From Catellatospora sichuanensis (GTDB lineage: Bacteria > Actinomycetota > Actinomycetes > Mycobacteriales > Micromonosporaceae): a DNA stretch of 64,000 bases. The notes beneath the pieces are model-generated. The model did not search any database. It was not told the origin of the DNA and saw only the letters and a program-made list of their open reading frames with translations. Location: NCBI RefSeq assembly GCF_007483665.1, contig NZ_VIQO01000046.1:32687-96686 (forward strand), given 5' to 3'. Below, one piece after another: positions 52,781 to 60,456 of the stretch. The position numbers and the translations under genes were made by a program. Numbering within the stretch: position 1 is the stretch's first letter; every line of letters starts with the position of its first letter.

Positions 52781-53096
52781 CTGCCACCTCCTCGCTGGTG
52801 ATCTCACCCTTGCCAGCGGGTACGGCGTTTACTACGCAAACCCATGACAGTTGTGTGACAACCGGAGGTCGATGGTCCCCGCGTACGCGCATCAGGACCA
52901 GGGTGGTGACGCCTGTGGCATCGACGGCTGTCAGGTCGTGCAGGTCGACGAGGACGCGGTCGACGGCGAGGTGTTCGAGCAGGATCTCCACGGCGGCTGA
53001 CAGCCGCCGGCAGGTCGTGGCGTCCAGGCGTCCGCGTGCTCCCAGGCATGTGCCGGCTGGTGTGGCGTACAGCCGCAGTTGCAGCAGGTCGGCCAT
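52437..53096 (-). CDS. STAS-domain protein, 3' part rearranged
   Basis: From ATG 53096 (GGGAGAA upstream) the first 75 residues are a STAS domain (LRLYATPAGTCLGARGRLD, VLVDLHDLTAVDATGVTTLV; phosphosite D-A-T-G). Similarity stops at RGDHRPP, where the 17-bp promoter element begins. The frame then stays open to 52437 through the promoter and out of phase across the next STAS gene, giving a 219-residue product with a nonsense tail. Probably a gene cut short by a duplication of the promoter segment; whether a protein is made is unclear. Confidence 0.55.
   Translation of the reverse strand: MADLLQLRLYATPAGTCLGARGRLDATTCRRLSAAVEILLEHLAVDRVLVDLHDLTAVDATGVTTLVLMRVRGDHRPPVVTQLSWVCVVNAVPAGKGEITSEEVAGGRGEPGVADDAGRAVGRGAGTRRPRREFRAGRQRRPRGGLGSAPAAAGHRPGRLRDHRRGGDPAAAGHAPPRHARRWDRRAAVAVGAGAPQPETGQGRPGASGHLRRRRPDAR
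52845..52861 (-). promoter_or_regulatory. 11-bp-spaced direct-repeat element, copy 1
   Basis: TGACAGTTGTGTGACAA: two TGACA half-sites 11 bp apart (one helical turn). It is identical over 17 bp to 53686-53702 and followed on the minus strand by related leader sequence and RBS. It lies 65 bp upstream of the STAS start at 52780, inside the 3' end of the preceding STAS frame. TAGTAA about 10 nt further on could be a -10. Confidence 0.65.
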
Positions 53097-53119
53097 GAAA
53101 AGTTCTCCCGGCGGTGGCG

Positions 53120-53560
53120 TCAGCGGCTGGGCTGGTTGCGGCGGGACCGGCGTGTCGGGCGCAGGCAGCCCGGCCCTGGTCGGTGACTGCGGTGCCGACG
53201 TGGGCCGGCGCTCGGCAGCCGGTCACCGTCAGCGCAGGCCAGCAGGTCGGCCGCTTCGCACGCGTCGACAGTGGCTCTGACCTGCGCAGAGGCCTGCACC
53301 ACCCGCAAGGTGACGCCGCGGGCGTCGGCGTCACGGCGGCAGGCGATCAGCGTGGCGACCCCGGCGACGTCGATGAAGTCCAGGCCGCCGACGTCGATGG
53401 TGAACCGGGCTGGGTTCAGCCGGTTCATCGCCAGGTCCACGGCCCGGGTCAGCTGGTGCACGCTAGTGGTGTCCAGGGCGCCCTCGGCGATCAGGTACAA
53501 CCCGATCGGGCCGGAGTACAGCCGCATCCGCAACGTTCTGCTCACCTGCCGCACCGGCAT
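53120..53560 (-). CDS. STAS-domain protein, phosphosite replaced (DVAG)
   Basis: A 146-residue protein: STAS domain about 10-105 (MRLYSGPIGLYLIAEGALD, FTIDVGGLDFIDVAGVATLI), then an Arg/Pro-rich tail. The phosphosite reads D-V-A-G. The start is uncertain: ATG 53560 has no spaced RBS, whereas GTG 53554 has AGGA 5 nt before it; an AAGGAGG at about 53622 belongs to another frame. First gene of the minus-strand run, 23 bp upstream of the next STAS gene. Confidence 0.8.
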   Translation of the reverse strand: MPVRQVSRTLRMRLYSGPIGLYLIAEGALDTTSVHQLTRAVDLAMNRLNPARFTIDVGGLDFIDVAGVATLIACRRDADARGVTLRVVQASAQVRATVDACEAADLLACADGDRLPSAGPRRHRSHRPGPGCLRPTRRSRRNQPSR

Positions 53561-53685
53561 CCTGGAGCCGGTCGTCCAGATGTCGGGCAGGTCGTCATCG
53601 CGCCGGTTCGCCCCACCGCGGCACCTCCTTGTATCGGGTGCACCAGACGATTGATGCCGGGTGTGGCGGAAGTTCCGCGAACCCG

Positions 53686-53702
53686 TGACAGTTGTGTGAC
53701 AA
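53686..53702. promoter_or_regulatory. 11-bp-spaced direct-repeat element, copy 2, in divergent promoter
   Basis: TGACAGTTGTGTGACAA with half-sites GTGACA at 53685-53690 and 53696-53701, an OmpR/PhoB-type layout. It lies between the STAS operon (start 53560) and the response regulator gene (53763). On the plus strand TATCGC about 25 nt further on may be the -10, placing the element at an activator position. Confidence 0.65.
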
Positions 53703-53762
53703 ATCGCCGGATCGGCTGCTCAGCCCTATCGCGCCCGCCTGCGCGGGGGCAGTATTCCGCGG

Positions 53763-54440
53763 GTGGTTGCGGTATTGGTGATCGAAGACGACGACCGGAT
53801 CAGGCTGTCGCTGTCGCTGGCGCTGGAAGACGAGGGCTACGCGGTGTATACCGCCGCGACGGCGGAGGAAGGGCTGCTGCGCCAGCGTCGCGAACCCGCC
53901 GACACCGTGCTGGTCGACCTGATGCTGCCCGGCATCGACGGGTTCCAGTGCATTCGCGAGCTTCGCCGCGACGACGATGTGCCGATCGTGGTCGTCAGTG
54001 CCCGCGAGGACACCCACGACATCGTCGCGGCCCTTGAAGCAGGTGCCGACGACTACCTGGTCAAACCGGTCGCGGTGAAGGAACTGTCGGCGCGGCTGCG
54101 CGCGTTGCGTCGCCGGGCACGCACCGGACCGGCCACGCCGGCGGGGCACCAGGACCTCGGGGACCTGAAAGTGCGTGCCCAGGCCGGGGAGGTACTGCTG
54201 CACGGACAGCCGTTGGCACTGACCCGCACCGAGTTCCGGCTGCTGTGCGAACTGGCCGGGCACGCCGGGCAGGTGCTGTCCCGCCAGCAGCTGCTCGAGC
54301 GGGTCTGGGAGTACGACTTCGGCGACGAACGCCTCGTCGACGTGCACGTCGGCCGGCTGCGCCAGAAGATCGAAGACGACCCTGCCAACCCGCAGCGGCT
54401 GGTGACCGTACGCGGCCTCGGCTACAAGATGCCCCGATGA
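53763..54440 (+). CDS. OmpR-family response regulator
   Basis: A 225-residue two-domain regulator: receiver (1-118) with acidic DDD at 10-11, phospho-acceptor Asp52 (VDLMLPG), Lys in YLVKPV; winged-helix output (about 128-225; LTRTEFRLLCELAGHAGQVLSR, VDVHVGRLRQKIE, VRGLGYKM). GTG start. It overlaps the kinase gene by 4 bp. The direct-repeat box 60 bp upstream is the natural candidate for autoregulation and control of the divergent STAS operon. Confidence 0.93.
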   Translation: MVAVLVIEDDDRIRLSLSLALEDEGYAVYTAATAEEGLLRQRREPADTVLVDLMLPGIDGFQCIRELRRDDDVPIVVVSAREDTHDIVAALEAGADDYLVKPVAVKELSARLRALRRRARTGPATPAGHQDLGDLKVRAQAGEVLLHGQPLALTRTEFRLLCELAGHAGQVLSRQQLLERVWEYDFGDERLVDVHVGRLRQKIEDDPANPQRLVTVRGLGYKMPR

Positions 54441-55795
54441 GACGTCCAGGGCTACGGGCCAGGGTCACCGCCGGGTTCGCCGTCGGAGCCCTACTGGTAT
54501 CAGCGGCGATGGCGCTGCTGTCCTACCAGCTGACCGAACGGTTCCTGCTCGACGAACGCGAACGCACCGCCAGGCGGGCGGCGCTGTTCGACGCCGGTAT
54601 CGTGCGCGCCGGCCTGGACACCGACAACCCCGAGGTCCTACCCGTGCTGCGCTCGCTGGACACCGGTGCCAACCGCCGTGCGCTCATCTGGCGCGACGGC
54701 GACTTCTACTCCCGCACCGTCGTGGACAAGACTCTCACCGACAGCCTCCCCAAAAGCGTCATCAGCCTCGTCGAGCAAGGCAAACCGGCCGTACAGCGGG
54801 TACGCATCGCGGGACGCCCCGCCATGGTCTTCGGCATCCCGATCGGTGAATCCACGGCCCTGTACGAGATCGACTATATGAGCGAGCTCGACGGCAATCT
54901 CAAAGTCCTCGCCCTCGTCCTGACACTCGTCGCGGCGACCACCGCCGGCGCTGGGGCCCTGCTGGGCGTGTACGCCAGCCGCCGGGTCATGCGACCGCTG
55001 AACACGGTCGCCGATGCCGCCCGCGACATCGCCGGCGGCCGCCTCGGCGCCCGCCTCGATCCGGCCACCGAACCCGACCTGGCCCGCCTGGCGACCTCGT
55101 TCAACCACATGGTCGACCAGCTGTCCGCCCGGATGGAACGCGACCGGCGCTTCGCCGCCGACGTCAGCCACGAGCTCCGCTCGCCGCTGCAGACCCTCGC
55201 CGCGGCCGCGAGCGTCCTGGAGCGGCGCCGTGAGAAGTTCGATGAGCGGTCCGCCACCGCGGCGGGGCTGGTGGTCGAGGAGGTACAGCGTTTCCAGGAA
55301 CTCGTCACCGACCTGCTGGAGTTGGCCCGCAGCGATCAACCCGCCGACACCGCCCCCGTCGACGTCGGGGCCCTTGCCCGGCAGGTGTGCCGCCACCGCG
55401 GCCTGCCGACCTCCCTGGTCACCGCCGACGTCGACACCGGCCCGGTGTGGCGCGTCGACCGGCGACGCATCGAACAGGTCCTGGCCAACCTGATCGACAA
55501 CGCCCAGGCTCACGGCGGCGGCGTGGTCGCCGTGCGCCTGGCCACGCAGCCAGCCGCCAGGATCCTCGAGGTCGATGACGAAGGCCCCGGGGTCAGCGCC
55601 GCCGACCGTGAGGCGATTTTCGACCGGTTCGTGCGGGGGCGTTCGGCCGGCGCCCGCGGCGACAACGACGGCACCGGTCTCGGCCTGGCCCTGGTCGTCC
55701 AGCACGTCACCGCCCACGAAGGCAGCGTGCAGGTCCTCGACCGGCCCGGCGGCGGCGCCCGCTTCCGCATCGAACTACCCCCGGAGCGTTCATGA
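54437..55795 (+). CDS. Sensor histidine kinase
   Basis: A 452-residue membrane kinase from ATG 54437: helix 1 (about 9-28), an outer sensor loop (29-155), helix 2 (about 156-180), HAMP (about 181-232; SRRVMRPLNTVADAARDIAGG), HisKA with His245 in FAADVSHELRSPL, and HATPase with NLIDNAQAHG, DDEGPGV and GTGLGLALV. It is coupled by 4-bp overlaps to the regulator upstream and the lipoprotein downstream. The stimulus is unknown; the GerMN lipoprotein could contact its outer loop. Confidence 0.93.
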   Translation: MRRPGLRARVTAGFAVGALLVSAAMALLSYQLTERFLLDERERTARRAALFDAGIVRAGLDTDNPEVLPVLRSLDTGANRRALIWRDGDFYSRTVVDKTLTDSLPKSVISLVEQGKPAVQRVRIAGRPAMVFGIPIGESTALYEIDYMSELDGNLKVLALVLTLVAATTAGAGALLGVYASRRVMRPLNTVADAARDIAGGRLGARLDPATEPDLARLATSFNHMVDQLSARMERDRRFAADVSHELRSPLQTLAAAASVLERRREKFDERSATAAGLVVEEVQRFQELVTDLLELARSDQPADTAPVDVGALARQVCRHRGLPTSLVTADVDTGPVWRVDRRRIEQVLANLIDNAQAHGGGVVAVRLATQPAARILEVDDEGPGVSAADREAIFDRFVRGRSAGARGDNDGTGLGLALVVQHVTAHEGSVQVLDRPGGGARFRIELPPERS

Positions 55796-56364
55796 ACCTC
55801 GCCCGCGCCGCCGCGGCCACCCTCACGGCCGTGCTGCTGGCAGGCCTCGCGGCAGGCTGCGGCGTGCCCACCGAGGAAACCGCCCGCGAGATCGAGCACA
55901 CTGGCACAGCCACCCCAGCCGCACCGACGCCGGCCGCCGAGGCCTCCGGCCCCGTCACGGAAAAGCTCTACCTGCTGCGCGACGGACACCTCGTCGCGGT
56001 GCAACGCCGGGTGCCCACCCAACCCGACGCTCAGCAGCTACTCGCCCATCTGTTGGCCGGACCTACACCCGCCGAACAGGACACCGATCTGAGCAGCGCG
56101 CTGGCCGGTACGACCGCGATCAACTCAGCGACCGACGCCGCAGGGTCGGCTACCGTCGAGCTGTCCACCGCGTTGGAAGGCACTGGCCGCAGCGACGACG
56201 TCCTGGCTTTCGGGCAGCTGGTGTGCACCCTGTCCAGCAGGCCCGACATCAACCAGGTCGTGTTCACCCGCCAGGGCGCCCGCGTCGGTGTGCCCCGCGG
56301 CAACGGCTCCCTCACCGAAGACCCCCTGACCTGCGCCGACTACATCAACCTCATCACGTCCTGA
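55792..56364 (+). CDS. GerMN-domain lipoprotein
   Basis: A 190-residue lipoprotein: signal peptide with lipobox LAAGC (lipid-modified Cys about 20), an Ala/Pro/Thr linker, then a GerMN (sporulation/germination-type) domain (about 55-185; LYLLRDGHLVAVQRRV, AQQLLAHLLAGPTPAE, SSALAGTTAINSA). The overlap with the kinase gene is 4 bp. The trio regulator-kinase-GerMN lipoprotein resembles MtrA-MtrB-LpqB, in which the lipoprotein modulates kinase activity. This is smaller than LpqB and lacks its propeller. Confidence 0.88.
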   Translation: MNLARAAAATLTAVLLAGLAAGCGVPTEETAREIEHTGTATPAAPTPAAEASGPVTEKLYLLRDGHLVAVQRRVPTQPDAQQLLAHLLAGPTPAEQDTDLSSALAGTTAINSATDAAGSATVELSTALEGTGRSDDVLAFGQLVCTLSSRPDINQVVFTRQGARVGVPRGNGSLTEDPLTCADYINLITS

Positions 56365-56648
56365 CAGCGGTGCCGGCGGGCACAGGCTTGTCGCCAAGAT
56401 GCCGCGTTGCGCGGCGTCCGACCCCGCCATACCCACGCTGTCGCAACGGACACCGCGGTCGGCGGGTGCAGGCAAGCCACCATCCGAAAACACGACGTAC
56501 TCCCGGCGACAGCTGCGACAACGCTGCGAAAGCTGATCACCACCTCGACGAGGAATACCTCCCGCGCACGCTGTCTGATCCGCGTCTGCCCACCGAGATG
56601 CCATGGTGGGATCGACACCACGCCCAACTCGCCACCGTCGCTAGACAG
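56365..56648. other. Gap between convergent genes
   Basis: No supported gene. One plus frame contains a protein-like stretch (HLDEEYLPRTLSDPRL, EMPWWDRHHAQLATV, about 56530-56650) without a start, perhaps a worn gene remnant. Confidence 0.3.
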
Positions 56649-57395
56649 CTAGCGCCGTGGGATATCAAGGTGCCGGGCGAAGAACCGGATCGAGCTGTCG
56701 ATTTCGAAGGACGGGACTCGGAAGTGGCTGCCGGGGTTGGCGTGCAGGGTCTTCTCGGCGGAGCCGAGTGCGTCGAACAGCTTCATGACGGAGTCCCGTG
56801 GATTGCCTTCATCGTCCCACTGCAGCACGAACTCGACCGGGATCGTGATCCGCGCTGCGGTGTCGATGAGCCAGTCGCTTCCGATGAGGCCGAGGACCGC
56901 AGCCGTGATCCGAGGTTCGGCCGCGACGAGGCGTATGCCCATCTCACCCCCATGGGACAGGCCGTAGTACCCGACGGGCTGGGTTTCGCCGACGTAGTCC
57001 AGTTTCTGCAGTGCATCCAGGGTGGTCTGCCAGTCGGGTATGAGCTGCGCCGCCACGGTCTCGTTGAGGGCACGCCACGCCGGGCCGAAGGGCTCACCCG
57101 CAGCCTCTCGTTCCTGGATGAGCGCGACGAGCCGCCGGATCTCCGGGTGCTCCGGCCTGTCACCGGTGCCCGGCGCGTCGATCGCGGCGACCGCGAAGCC
57201 GCAGGAGGTGACGTAGGGGAAGGCACGGGAGACGACCTCCCATCCCTTCTTGTGCTGGCCGCCGCCGTGTCCGATCAAGACCAGCGGACGGGGACCGGAG
57301 CCCTCGGCGGGCGTCCAGAGCACCCCGGGGATGTCCCCGATGGTGAAGTGCTGTTCGCGGATGCCGTCTGCGACGGTTTCTGAGGTGATGCGCAT
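56649..57395 (-). CDS. Alpha/beta hydrolase (dienelactone-hydrolase/esterase-like)
   Basis: A 248-residue hydrolase: oxyanion region LIGHGGGQHKKGW, nucleophile elbow GLSHGG (Ser about 147), Asp in QWDDEG and His in NPGSHFRVP. A central insert (about 85-125) forms a lid. It resembles prolyl-oligopeptidase/dienelactone-hydrolase-type esterases; substrate unknown. ATG 57395. It stands alone. Confidence 0.85.
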   Translation of the reverse strand: MRITSETVADGIREQHFTIGDIPGVLWTPAEGSGPRPLVLIGHGGGQHKKGWEVVSRAFPYVTSCGFAVAAIDAPGTGDRPEHPEIRRLVALIQEREAAGEPFGPAWRALNETVAAQLIPDWQTTLDALQKLDYVGETQPVGYYGLSHGGEMGIRLVAAEPRITAAVLGLIGSDWLIDTAARITIPVEFVLQWDDEGNPRDSVMKLFDALGSAEKTLHANPGSHFRVPSFEIDSSIRFFARHLDIPRR

Positions 57396-57567
57396 CGCAG
57401 GATTACATCGGCATTCCCGCTGACGCGGCGAGTCAATTGCCGGGCGGCCGGGCCGGAGACGACGAGGCCCGGCGCCGGTTGCGATCGCCTCGATACCCAG
57501 GTCAGCGTCGATTCGGGCGTGCGCAGGGAAGCCGCCGGGCGCGTTTGTCTACAACGCGCATCACCTG

Positions 57568-57891
57568 GTGAGCGTCTGCGGTGACGAGATGCTCGATCAT
57601 GGAGTATCGCCCGATGTCGGGGCCACCGGCGTTCTCGTTGATGGCGAGCAGGCGGTCCTGATCGGGGGCTACGGCGCTGACTGTGACCTCATCACCCCGA
57701 TCCGTCTCGGATCCGACGGTATCCAGGTCACCGGTCCGTCTGCCCGGCTGGTACTGCTCGACGGCGTGGAGGTGCGTGACGCACGCGTGACCTGCCGAGG
57801 TGCTGAACTGCAAGCGATGATCAAAGGCAACATCGGTCTGGTACTGCGGACGTCACGTCAATGCTTTGGATCTCGCCTGGTTCGCGGATAG
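57568..57891 (+). CDS. Hypothetical protein
   Basis: A 107-residue plus-strand frame from GTG 57568 with a GC-rich third position; VGATGVLVDGEQAVLIGGYG and SARLVLLDGVEVRDARV suggest beta structure. No family recognised. The last 15 residues look out of phase; an adjacent frame (LAWFADSLVVSRSLWQGLVAG, to about 57966) may be its continuation after a frameshift. The opposite-strand frame over the same DNA looks less protein-like. Confidence 0.3.
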   Translation: MSVCGDEMLDHGVSPDVGATGVLVDGEQAVLIGGYGADCDLITPIRLGSDGIQVTGPSARLVLLDGVEVRDARVTCRGAELQAMIKGNIGLVLRTSRQCFGSRLVRG

Positions 57892-58016
57892 CCTGGTTGT
57901 GTCCCGGTCGCTGTGGCAGGGACTTGTCGCAGGCATAGCGGTGAGCGTGGCATACCGGGGGCGATGACCGACAGCTGGCACGGCAGCGGAGCGCGTGCCG
58001 CCGGGGAGGGTCTTCG

Positions 58017-58145
58017 ATGATGCTGGAAGACGCCATCGGTTACTGGGATCCGACTCCAGCGGTGGCATCCTCTGCCGACCTGAGCTTCTGGCTTGACGAC
58101 CGCCGCCCACCGCAGCCCGACGACCGGCTGCCGGACCTGCGGTAA
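58017..58145 (+). CDS. Small hypothetical protein
   Basis: A 42-residue acidic peptide (MMLEDAIGYWDPTPAVASS then a Pro/Asp/Arg-rich end). GGGGAGGG lies about 6 nt before the ATG, and its start overlaps a preceding 18-codon frame (ATGA), which suggests coupling. Too short for family assignment. Confidence 0.35.
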   Translation: MMLEDAIGYWDPTPAVASSADLSFWLDDRRPPQPDDRLPDLR

Positions 58146-58166
58146 CGCCGCTGGCATACTCAGGGA

Positions 58167-58523
58167 TCATTCCAGACAAAGGCAGAAGGGGTGACCTGCA
58201 GGGTCCAGGAAGACCCGGTATGACGTACCGGGCTGTTCCGGGTGTTTGGTCGCACCGAGATCGATCACTGCCTTCTCGGCGGCGTCGAGGTCGTCGACGA
58301 GCATGTCGAGGTGCATGTGCTTGGGTCGCTCCTGGGTCGGCCACGTCGGAGGCGTGTAGTCGGCCACTCGATGGAAGGCGATGCACTGGCCGTCCTCGGG
58401 GCAGACCGAAGCCCGGTCGGCGGAGACGTCGATTTTCCAATCCAGCATCGCGCCGTAGAACTCGGCGAGCGCACCGGGATCGGGGCAGTCGATAGCGATG
58501 AGGGGCAAGCGAGCGATGGCCAT
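58167..58523 (-). CDS. VOC-family (glyoxalase/bleomycin-resistance fold) protein
   Basis: A 118-residue VOC protein taken from ATG 58523. Paired beta-alpha-beta modules read LIAIDCPDPGALAEFYGAML and HLDMLVDDLDAAEKAVIDLG, ending in FLDPAGHPFCLC. His and Glu ligands are plausible (HMHLD, CLCLE). Function not predictable; ATG 58544 is an alternative start. Confidence 0.8.
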   Translation of the reverse strand: MAIARLPLIAIDCPDPGALAEFYGAMLDWKIDVSADRASVCPEDGQCIAFHRVADYTPPTWPTQERPKHMHLDMLVDDLDAAEKAVIDLGATKHPEQPGTSYRVFLDPAGHPFCLCLE

Positions 58524-58601
58524 GCCGGCCAGGATATCGACCATTTGGGTAAAGGCTCGTCCGGATTCCGCAGTGACGTGCTGGCCCTGTCGACCGCCCA
58601 C

Positions 58602-58812
58602 TCGCCGAGCCGGGCGAACGTCGACTCCTGCATCGCACCGTCAAAGCGGTGGTCGCCCGAGTGGAACTCGCCGCCGTACACGTCCGGGGCACCCTGGTGT
58701 CGTAGATCTCGAAAAGCGACCATTTCGGGCCAGGTTGGCAGGAAGACGTGACCGGGAGCTTGGCGCAGGGTAGCGACCGCCGCGGCTGCACCAAGCTCAC
58801 CGACCGTGATGA
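58602..58812 (-). other. Possible gene fragment
   Basis: A minus frame reads VGELGAAAAVATLRQAPGHV and WPEMVAFRDLRHQGAPDVYG, protein-like in composition, but it has no RBS and dissolves into the antisense of the VOC start region. Left unassigned. Confidence 0.25.
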
Positions 58813-59109
58813 TCAGCAGGTGGTGTGGTTGTGGAGCACCCAACCCGTCCGATTGGGGTGCTCCGCGCCGTGGCCACGGAGCCAGTTGCGGCCGTAAACG
58901 TCGTTGTAACCCGCGCCGTCGGCACGGAAACCACGGCCTGGACTGAGCGTGAAGAGGTAGCCAGTCCCGCCGTAGCCGTCGATCGAGGCGTAGAACGGGG
59001 CATTCTCCTTCGTCATGCAGAGAACGTCAGCATGTGCCGGCGCCGCGACAGCGGCCCCAGTCGTGACGGCTACCAGCATGGCAGCGGCGGTTGCCAGGAT
59101 TCGTTTCAA
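58813..59109 (-). CDS. Small secreted protein
   Basis: A 98-residue exported protein with a classical signal peptide (MKRILATAAAMLVAVTTGAA, cleavage after AHA near 27). The mature 70 residues carry two Cys (VLCMTK near the start, HTTC at the end) likely to form one disulfide, and a Gly/Tyr-rich core (DGYGGTGYLF, GYNDVYGRNWLRGHG). It looks like a small beta-barrel or SH3-like secreted domain. No function can be assigned. Confidence 0.72.
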   Translation of the reverse strand: MKRILATAAAMLVAVTTGAAVAAPAHADVLCMTKENAPFYASIDGYGGTGYLFTLSPGRGFRADGAGYNDVYGRNWLRGHGAEHPNRTGWVLHNHTTC

Positions 59110-59226
59110 GTCTGCTCCCCGGATTGTCGTCGGCTGATCATAGGGGCCAGGATCCGTCTCACTCCATAGGCGACCGACCGCTCGCGAGCTGCCCGCGACG
59201 CGCGACGGGCAGTCAGGACGCAGCCA

Positions 59227-59706
59227 TCATGTGGTCGGAGCGCCGCTCCCGGGCCGGTCCGGCCGGCGGGCCGCAGGCCCGAGGGTGCGTGCAGGCGATC
59301 GGTCTGCGGTCTCATCGGCCGGGTCGTCCCGCATCCGGTAGGTCTCGATCCAGACTTCGGAGCCCGGCACCAGATCGGACTCGGCGAGGTCGGCGACCGT
59401 CACCGACACCTCCGGGTCGGCGGGATCGGATGAGATCACGAGGTTGCCGTCGGCGTCCTGCCATGCGTCGACGCCCCACATCCCGACCGTTCCGGTCAGC
59501 ACGGACCCGTCGGGTCGGCGCACCTGCAGGATGTCTCCGCGCATGGAGACGCGGCAGCCCGCGGGGTAGGCCAGGTCGCGTAGCTTCACCGCGGGAAGCA
59601 CCCGCCACCCGTAGTCGCTGTGGGCCAGGCCGGCGATCGTCACCATGTGCAGCACCCACAGATTGTGCCATCGTCGTCCGGCCTCGGTTTGCCTGGCCGA
59701 TGGCAC
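59227..59706 (-). CDS. Hypothetical protein
   Basis: A 159-residue frame. Residues 21-130 look like a folded beta-rich protein (HSDYGWRVLPAVKLRDLAYP, GTVGMWGVDAWQDADGNLVI, PEVSVTVADLAESDLVPG); the last 30 are Arg/Pro-rich and probably disordered. The true start may be ATG 59646 (MVTIAGLAH). No family recognised. Confidence 0.5.
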   Translation of the reverse strand: MPSARQTEAGRRWHNLWVLHMVTIAGLAHSDYGWRVLPAVKLRDLAYPAGCRVSMRGDILQVRRPDGSVLTGTVGMWGVDAWQDADGNLVISSDPADPEVSVTVADLAESDLVPGSEVWIETYRMRDDPADETADRSPARTLGPAARRPDRPGSGAPTT

Positions 59707-59908
59707 CTACGTCAACGACATCAGCATGTTCCCGGCGGTGAGCTGGTGTTCAAGGCGAACGAGAGCATCCTTGCGGTCCAGTACCCGCCCGCCGCCGACG
59801 GCGACGACCGCGCGCTGGCCGCCGCCCGGCCGATCCGTCGCCCGCCGTGGGGGCGACGGATCGGGCCGCGGGGCCGGCTGATTCAGCAGCCGGCCCTGCG
59901 AAACCGAA

Positions 59909-60136
59909 CTACTTTGCGTCGGCCAGGTCGGCGATTGCCCGCGCCGCGCGGAAGTACGGGCTGCGACCCAGCTCGCCGATCGTCTTGATGCCCAGGGCGT
60001 CCTTGAGGTGCTCGGCGGCGCGCTCGCTCACACCGGCGAGCGCGGCGACGGGCGCGTTGGCGAGCTCTTCAAGGCTCTTGTCCTGGTAGTCCTTGTCCAG
60101 CAGCTTGGCGAGGTCAGCGGAAACCGGCATGGCCAC
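59909..60136 (-). CDS. Small helix-hairpin-helix-like protein
   Basis: A 75-residue helical protein (ADLAKLLDKDYQDKSLEELANAP, ALAGVSERAAEHLKDALGIK, TIGELGRSPYFRAARAI). Two HhH-like turns with Gly-Val-Ser and Gly-Ile-Lys suggest a nucleic-acid-binding or scaffolding fold related to DUF4332-type proteins. GAAGGAGTG precedes the ATG. Confidence 0.72.
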   Translation of the reverse strand: MAMPVSADLAKLLDKDYQDKSLEELANAPVAALAGVSERAAEHLKDALGIKTIGELGRSPYFRAARAIADLADAK

Positions 60137-60456
60137 TCCTTCGGGGTCGTGGTCCGGCGTGGTGCCGAACGTGCGCCCCGAATCCTTTCACTTTCGACAT
60201 TGGGCCGATCTCGCGGCCCCGGTCTGCTGGACCCGTTGGCACGGCGAGACGTGATGTCGTCTGGACTTTCCTGTTGCAGACGGTCGGCAAGGGACTCGAT
60301 CCGCTTGTCGCAGGTCCGTCCGCCGAACCCAGGCGTAGCGGCACGACAGGCCGCACGGGTGACCCCTCGGAGCGACCATTTTCGCTTAGTTTAAGCAGAT
60401 CAGAGCGCAATGTCCGAGTCGGCTGTCGTGCCCTGTACGCAAGGGCGTCGGCGTCC
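60137..60456. other. Gap with AT-richer inverted repeat
   Basis: No gene supported. GCTTA-GTT-TAAGC (60384-60396) is a perfect inverted repeat in a locally AT-rich patch and could be a promoter or operator element for the HhH gene. Confidence 0.35.

Noticed and set aside
54061..54468. Arg-rich frames antisense to the response regulator
   Set aside because: Composition-driven shadows; the sense strand has a complete receiver and winged-helix domain.
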